DNA of 9,836 bases from Candidatus Helarchaeota archaeon (GTDB lineage: Archaea > Asgardarchaeota > Lokiarchaeia > Helarchaeales > HEL-GB-A), in assembly GCA_013375405.1 (NCBI GenBank), contig JABXJU010000170.1, forward strand, positions 1 through 9,836, given 5' to 3'. Numbering within the stretch: the first letter of the stretch is position 1; every line of letters begins with the position of its first letter. The notes beneath the pieces are model-generated. The model was not told the DNA's origin and ran no database searches. It was given only the letters and a program-made list of their open reading frames with translations. Shown one piece after another: positions 6,208 through 9,836 of the stretch. A program made the translations under genes and the position numbers.

Positions 6208-7566
6208 TTAGAACTCAACTTGGGATTTTAAATTCACAAGAAATTGTTGAAGATCCTCATCACTCTTTACAACCGAACCTTGGTGGCGTGAAAGGAGTGT
6301 TGGCCATTCACTCATACCCAAATTGACTAAAGTTATTTTGGGCTTACCGCTATTCACATTCCGCACTTTTGCTTCACGAATTTCCTCATTAGTCCATTTC
6401 GAATTTTTCGCATTTTCACTCCAGAATAAAATATACCACGTAGATTCCTCGATGCCGTCGTAAATGGCTTCTAGCCAGTCCATTCCATGAAGGATGTCTC
6501 GTTCACAAGTCCAACATTTACATCCACTCCAGCTTTCAATGGTCTTCATGGCTTTTTGTACCCACGGAAAATCTGGAAGGGCGTGTGACATGAAAAAGAG
6601 ATTTTTATAAAGGGATTCTTCAGGTTCTTCTCCTTCCTTCGGTTCTTTCAATTCAGGATAACCGAACTGTTTCTTGACTTTTTTAATCAGCTTCTCTTGC
6701 TCTTCCATTTCCTTTATTTCTTGCTTCTCAGCCTTGGAGAGTTTCTTCATTTTATTAAGTGCTTTTAGAGCATATTTGGATACTGCAGATGATTCATCAT
6801 TAAGAGCTTCTCTTAACCCATTTTCAGCTGGAGCTGCATTTTTCTCCATTTTCCATAATGCCCATGCTGCTTTAGCTCTCACTTCAGGATCCTCATGTTT
6901 CAAGGCGACGGCTAAAGCCGATACACTCCCTTTTGCATCCTTCTGAAGCGATCCTAGTCCGGTACTTGCGGCAAGTTTCTCCTCCACAGTTCCAGTCTCG
7001 AGTTGGTTTATAAGATGACCTACAACATTCAATCCACTTTTGTTTAATTTTTTCACAGCACCCCGAGTTGCTCGTCTCATTAACCACGATTTGCTGGCGA
7101 GCTCTTTAGTTATTATATGGATTGCTGGTTCAGCTTTCTTCCCCATCGCTCCAAGAAGTCCCATGATCTGTCGTTTAGTCCAGGACGAGGTTAGCGAATC
7201 TTCTGCCATCTTAATAACCTTGGAGAGCACTATTGCGGCATTCTCTTTATATTTCTTCAAACCGCTGAAAGCAGCCCAGCGGATGTTAAAATCAGGATTA
7301 TCAATTTCCGCTATGAATATATCAAGAGCTTTCCTATCTTTTCCTTGGCAATAGTTTGCAATTATTTTCAGGAGCCCCACCTTTACTTCAGTATCGGTTT
7401 CTTTCTCGTACAGCCGTAATGCAGGACCGTATGCCATCTTTCTTGCAAAAAAAGCTTCATGGCTCTCAATCATTTTAATAGCTTGCTGTCGTTCATAAGG
7501 GTTCGTAGAATTAAGCATTTGTATTGCTCTACCTACAATTTGTTTAGCTTTATCATCCATTTCCAT
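6208..7566 (-). CDS. HEAT-repeat protein with C-terminal TIR domain
   Basis: A 452-residue soluble protein. Residues about 25-275 are paired helices with HEAT-like signatures, roughly seven repeats of 30-35 residues; clear ones are NPDFNIRWAAFSGLKKY (90-106) and DPEVRAKAAWALWKM (226-240). A charged coiled-coil-like linker (about 275-318, rich in K and E) leads to a TIR domain at about 321-450: first strand and box 1 NLFFMSH (322-328), BB-loop region RDILHG (356-361), strand YILFWSENA (378-386), then SKWTNEE (389-395). E395 stands four residues after the tryptophan, as the catalytic E642 does in human SARM1, so NAD hydrolysis or a cyclic-ADP-ribose-type product is plausible. The cysteines C349, C351 and C354 next to the BB loop are unusual. 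AGGAG lies 8 bp before ATG at 7566. It lies downstream of a DNA methyltransferase gene on the same strand. A defence role is inference. Confidence 0.88.
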   Translation of the reverse strand: MEMDDKAKQIVGRAIQMLNSTNPYERQQAIKMIESHEAFFARKMAYGPALRLYEKETDTEVKVGLLKIIANYCQGKDRKALDIFIAEIDNPDFNIRWAAFSGLKKYKENAAIVLSKVIKMAEDSLTSSWTKRQIMGLLGAMGKKAEPAIHIITKELASKSWLMRRATRGAVKKLNKSGLNVVGHLINQLETGTVEEKLAASTGLGSLQKDAKGSVSALAVALKHEDPEVRAKAAWALWKMEKNAAPAENGLREALNDESSAVSKYALKALNKMKKLSKAEKQEIKEMEEQEKLIKKVKKQFGYPELKEPKEGEEPEESLYKNLFFMSHALPDFPWVQKAMKTIESWSGCKCWTCERDILHGMDWLEAIYDGIEESTWYILFWSENAKNSKWTNEEIREAKVRNVNSGKPKITLVNLGMSEWPTLLSRHQGSVVKSDEDLQQFLVNLKSQVEF

Positions 7567-7805
7567 ATTATCTTCTCCTATTTATCATTCAGAGAATTTA
7601 CAGATTCATCTATGAATAGGAACGAAATAATTTAGATCTATAAAAGTTTCATTGATCTTTTTTTAAATCCTTCAAACTTTCAATTTTTGAGTATGATGAA
7701 TAGATGGAGCTCACTTATTTCCGGTGTAAACGGTAAGCCACGAGTAGAATTGGGATAAAAGTGAAAAAGAAAAGTATTAAGTGGAATCAAAAGGTATCTT
7801 TAACA
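7567..7805. other. Intergenic region between HEAT-TIR and methyltransferase genes
   Basis: This 239-bp gap suggests that the HEAT-TIR gene has its own promoter. On the minus strand, TCTATAAAAG on the opposite strand reads CTTTTATAGA (7636-7645), a TATA-like element that would place transcription start near 7612 and leave a leader of about 45 bases. A pyrimidine-rich stretch on the minus strand (about 7758-7777) may end the methyltransferase transcript. A minus-strand frame at 7715-7786 encodes a hydrophobic tail ending AYRLHRK after a stop codon, and a 21-codon frame lies on the + strand at about 7693-7758; neither has support as a gene. Confidence 0.4.
7575..7579 (-). promoter_or_regulatory. 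Ribosome binding site AGGAG of the HEAT-TIR gene
   Basis: AGGAG on the minus strand lies 8 bp before the ATG at 7566 and is the strongest Shine-Dalgarno-like sequence in the window. It fixes the start at 7566 and not at the internal methionine two codons later. Confidence 0.65.
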
Positions 7806-8777
7806 TTAAACCATATTAATATGCTTTTGACAATATTTAGCAATTGTAATTGCGAGGGGAACTGGGACGGCTTCACCTACTTGGTCATATTGGCTTTCTA
7901 ATCCACCGAAAAATAAGTGCTGATCAGAAAAACCCATGAGTCGTGCATTTTCACGCACAGTCAAGACCCGATCTTCAAAGGGGTGAATGAATCGACTGTG
8001 ACCAATCACGGTGGGTGCGATTTTATTCGGAACAAGTCGCACCCAATTCGTATATGTTTTACGCGTAGCAGATTGATAGAACACTAAGGCATTTCCTGGT
8101 TTAAGTTTTCCAATTTTTTTTAATTTCTTAGGTGAAATTGAACACCATTCGTGATTAGGTATATCATGAAATGAGGTAGGCGAAGGTAGATTCAAAACCT
8201 CTTGAACAGTGGAACCATTGCGTTGTTTCTTGGGGGCGATTTTTATATTTGAAATGAATAAACGCTTCCGCTTACTTGGTGTCCCGTAATCTTCTGCAAA
8301 GAGCATATTAAAATATATCTGTTCATAATCAACTTGCTTAAATTCTCGACGGAGCGCCCATTTCAGTTCACCCGATAAAAGTTCAGGGACGTTTTCTACA
8401 AGAAAAAGTTTTGGTCGTAGATCCCCAATAATCCTAATTGCATCTAGAACTAAGCGGCCTCTCTCATCGTCATACAAGCGTTTTAACGGTTCTTTTTGTC
8501 TATAGGTATTTGCTGATGTATAGGCCTCACATGGTGGGGATGCAATAATAACATCTGGACTAATCCCCATTCTATCATAAATATCAATAGCGTGAAGCTC
8601 ATGAATATCCTCATTAAATAAAAGGGCTTCCGGAAAGTTATGGTGATATGTTAAGAATGCATTATAGGATTGATCCACAGCTGCTACAATTTTAAACCCT
8701 ACGGCTTGAAAACCTGCAGCAAATCCACCGGCTCCACAAAAAAGATCCAGAATTTGTCCTGCCATTTGTCCTGCCAT
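7806..8777 (-). CDS. DNA (cytosine-5) methyltransferase
   Basis: Transfers a methyl group from S-adenosylmethionine to C5 of cytosine in DNA. Motifs occur in the canonical order: I (DLFCGAGGF, 11-19, AdoMet site), IV (SPPCEAYT, 80-87, nucleophile C83), VI (ENV, 128-130), VIII (SKRKRLF, 168-174), IX (RVLTVRENARLMGF, 270-283) and X (QVGEAVPVPLA, 299-309). Motif IV reads PPCE in place of the commoner PPCQ. The target-recognition region (about 175-262) is short, and the whole protein (323 residues) is near the lower end for the family, so a short simple target is expected. The first two quartets of residues are identical (MAGQMAGQ), from a 12-bp duplication, so either ATG (8777 or 8765) could be the start. 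No recognisable endonuclease is adjacent; the upstream gene of unknown function is on the same strand 185 bp away, and a HEAT-TIR gene follows. Confidence 0.95.
   Translation of the reverse strand: MAGQMAGQILDLFCGAGGFAAGFQAVGFKIVAAVDQSYNAFLTYHHNFPEALLFNEDIHELHAIDIYDRMGISPDVIIASPPCEAYTSANTYRQKEPLKRLYDDERGRLVLDAIRIIGDLRPKLFLVENVPELLSGELKWALRREFKQVDYEQIYFNMLFAEDYGTPSKRKRLFISNIKIAPKKQRNGSTVQEVLNLPSPTSFHDIPNHEWCSISPKKLKKIGKLKPGNALVFYQSATRKTYTNWVRLVPNKIAPTVIGHSRFIHPFEDRVLTVRENARLMGFSDQHLFFGGLESQYDQVGEAVPVPLAITIAKYCQKHINMV
8754..8777 (-). repeat. 12-bp tandem duplication at the methyltransferase start
   Basis: ATGGCAGGACAA occurs twice in a row on the minus strand, duplicating the start codon and the next three codons in frame. 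The result is two equivalent starts 12 bp apart, and the AGGA of the first copy could act as ribosome binding site for the second, though with only three bases of spacing. Confidence 0.9.
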
Positions 8778-8812
8778 TCATCCATTTGATTTTGATGATT
8801 TTTTTCAAAATA

Positions 8813-8851
8813 TTTGACAATAGTACAAGAAATGTTTGATAATATGTACAA
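8813..8851. promoter_or_regulatory. Imperfect direct repeat, possible operator
   Basis: TTTGACAATAGTACAA (8813-8828) and TTTGATAATATGTACAA (8835-8851) are near-identical copies with a 22-bp offset, about two helical turns. They lie between the likely TATA element of the methyltransferase gene and its start codon, where a bound protein would block transcription. Methyltransferase genes are often under such control, by a controller protein or by the enzyme itself. No controller gene is visible nearby. Confidence 0.5.
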
Positions 8852-8863
8852 AAATATAAATTT
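8849..8863 (-). promoter_or_regulatory. TATA-like element of the methyltransferase gene
   Basis: On the minus strand this reads AAATTTATATTTTTG. Transcription would start near 8830, inside the direct-repeat region, leaving a leader of about 50 bases. Its presence suggests that the methyltransferase gene does not depend on the upstream gene's promoter. Confidence 0.45.
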
Positions 8864-8962
8864 TGGGATTAGACTAAAAATGAAAAGAACTTGAAAAATA
8901 GAAAGCATATAAATTAGGACTCCGGACATAGATACTTAATAGCAGCATAGAGCAGAGAAGGG

Positions 8963-9835
8963 TTAAGGTTCAGGTTCAGGGCGAAGATACCGGGTGTTTA
9001 GTCCGTGCCCTAGCGAAATTATATTCTCTCGCGTCACCTTCTCAATTTTGCTCTTATGAGTAATGTCAAAGAGGACACCGCTAAGTGCTTCCTCAAAGGT
9101 CAGCCCGAGGTCGCGGTAGTAAATCCGTGGCCCCTCGGGATACTCGAAACCCATGCGTTTCCACGTCCCAGTTGCTTTGTCGTAAATGGGAGTTTTGCAT
9201 TGAAGCGTCTGGCTTGGGAGAGGAATTCCTTTTTCGAGCTGGTAAGAATAGAACCTCATATTGTAATCATACACCTCATAATTCCGAGTTTTAATTGATT
9301 TAAGGATTTCTTTCTCGAAATAATTCAGGTATAAATAATTCTCCATCAAGGCCTTCGTGAGCCGCTCAATCCATATTGGTCGGTCTAATTGGAACATCAT
9401 GTTCAGGATTGGGGGGAGCGGTTCGTAGTTATATACGCAATCTGGGAGCCTATAACGCGGTGCTGCATTCACTCCATCCCAGACTTGACCTAAAACATTC
9501 CAATTACTTAATTCCAGCATCATATTTAAACCACCTATCATAAAGAAGATGCAAATATAGTATGCAGAATGCGCCCACTGTGGCGTCTTCTCATTCCGTA
9601 CGTCAATTAAGATATCCTTTATCCGTCTGGCCGCCTCGACATTATCCTTGATTTTTTTCCCAATATCTCGTAGCCGGATGCCCAACTTAAGATGCCGTCG
9701 ATTGAAAATTTCCGGTTCCTCGCTCTTCAAAAGAAACCAATAATCGACAGGTAAATTTTCTTCAACGTGTAAATTAAAAATATAAACTAAATCTCGATCC
9801 ATGTCGGACAAACAAGCAAACGAAATATCAACAGA
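8963..9835 (-). CDS. Unrecognised protein, probably 5'-truncated by the window edge
   Basis: I do not recognise this protein. At least 282 residues are visible. The frame has an ATG at 9802 and a TTG at 9811, but it stays open to the window edge and no purine-rich ribosome binding site precedes either, so the real start may lie outside. The protein is soluble, rich in tyrosine and charged residues, with a basic helical stretch (RLRDIGKKIKDNVEAARRIKDIL, here split as RLRDIGKKIK and AARRIKDIL), a short hydrophobic patch (YYICIFFMIGGLNMMLEL, possibly a buried helix) and a proline-glutamate end (PEPEP). No catalytic motif was identified; a PD-(D/E)XK nuclease pattern was looked for and not convincingly found. 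Hand counts on 9001-9120 give 45-53% GC, well above the neighbourhood. As the gene upstream of the methyltransferase on the same strand it could be a restriction partner or part of a mobile element, but this is guesswork. Confidence 0.7.
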   Translation of the reverse strand, partial: SVDISFACLSDMDRDLVYIFNLHVEENLPVDYWFLLKSEEPEIFNRRHLKLGIRLRDIGKKIKDNVEAARRIKDILIDVRNEKTPQWAHSAYYICIFFMIGGLNMMLELSNWNVLGQVWDGVNAAPRYRLPDCVYNYEPLPPILNMMFQLDRPIWIERLTKALMENYLYLNYFEKEILKSIKTRNYEVYDYNMRFYSYQLEKGIPLPSQTLQCKTPIYDKATGTWKRMGFEYPEGPRIYYRDLGLTFEEALSGVLFDITHKSKIEKVTRENIISLGHGLNTRYLRPEPEP

Positions 9836-9836
9836 A

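Noticed and set aside
7040..7354. 104-residue + strand frame inside the HEAT-TIR gene
   Set aside because: It is antisense to a strongly supported repeat protein and shows no family features. Similar frames at 6674-6946, 4728-5132, 2871-3197 (minus), 601-888 and 9056-9298 are rejected for the same reason.
8699..8929. 76-residue minus-strand frame with a hydrophobic N-terminus overlapping the methyltransferase start
   Set aside because: Its second half is the methyltransferase gene read in another frame, including the duplicated 12-bp unit, and its first half lies in AT-rich promoter DNA that yields hydrophobic codons by chance.
8963..9836. Assignment of the unknown protein as a restriction endonuclease
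   Set aside because: Only its position next to a methyltransferase gene suggests this; no convincing nuclease active-site pattern was seen, so it is left unnamed.

Overview
The window looks like a piece of an archaeal chromosome, most likely from an Asgard archaeon (Lokiarchaeia-like). The clues are a small Arf/Rag-type GTPase whose fourth G box reads HKFD, a protein that appears to join a longin-like N-terminus to a V4R-like C-terminus, archaeal-style winged-helix regulators, and AT-rich intergenic DNA with TATA-like elements and T-tract terminators. The assignment is an inference from gene content; no rRNA or tRNA gene is present.

Left part (1-2101): the 3' end of an acyl-CoA dehydrogenase gene on the + strand meets, tail to tail, a minus-strand group of three genes. 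These are a longin-like/V4R-like protein (first in transcription order), a small three-helix membrane protein and a five-helix membrane protein. They may form a membrane-linked sensing unit.

Centre (2267-3815): two regulator genes, a winged-helix protein (minus) and an ArsR-family protein (plus), diverge from a 215-bp control region. That region holds an 8-bp tandem repeat (ATATAACG, about 4.6 copies) and a palindromic TATA-like element. The Arf/Rag-like GTPase gene follows the ArsR gene after 50 bp and may be co-transcribed with it.

Beta-oxidation block (3875-6111): a thiolase (minus) and an enoyl-CoA hydratase (plus) diverge from a 122-bp promoter region. With the acyl-CoA dehydrogenase at the left edge, three of the four classical fatty acid beta-oxidation activities are present. 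The 3-hydroxyacyl-CoA dehydrogenase is not in the window.

Right part (6208-9836): three minus-strand genes in a row. Upstream to downstream they are an unrecognised protein that is open to the window edge and has visibly higher GC in places, a DNA cytosine-5 methyltransferase, and a HEAT-repeat protein ending in a TIR domain with the catalytic-type glutamate. This is the most striking part. It resembles an accessory or defence cassette: a methyltransferase with a possible unknown partner, plus a HEAT-TIR protein that could be an NAD-consuming effector. The methyltransferase gene has an imperfect direct repeat placed like an operator and a 12-bp duplication exactly at its start codon.
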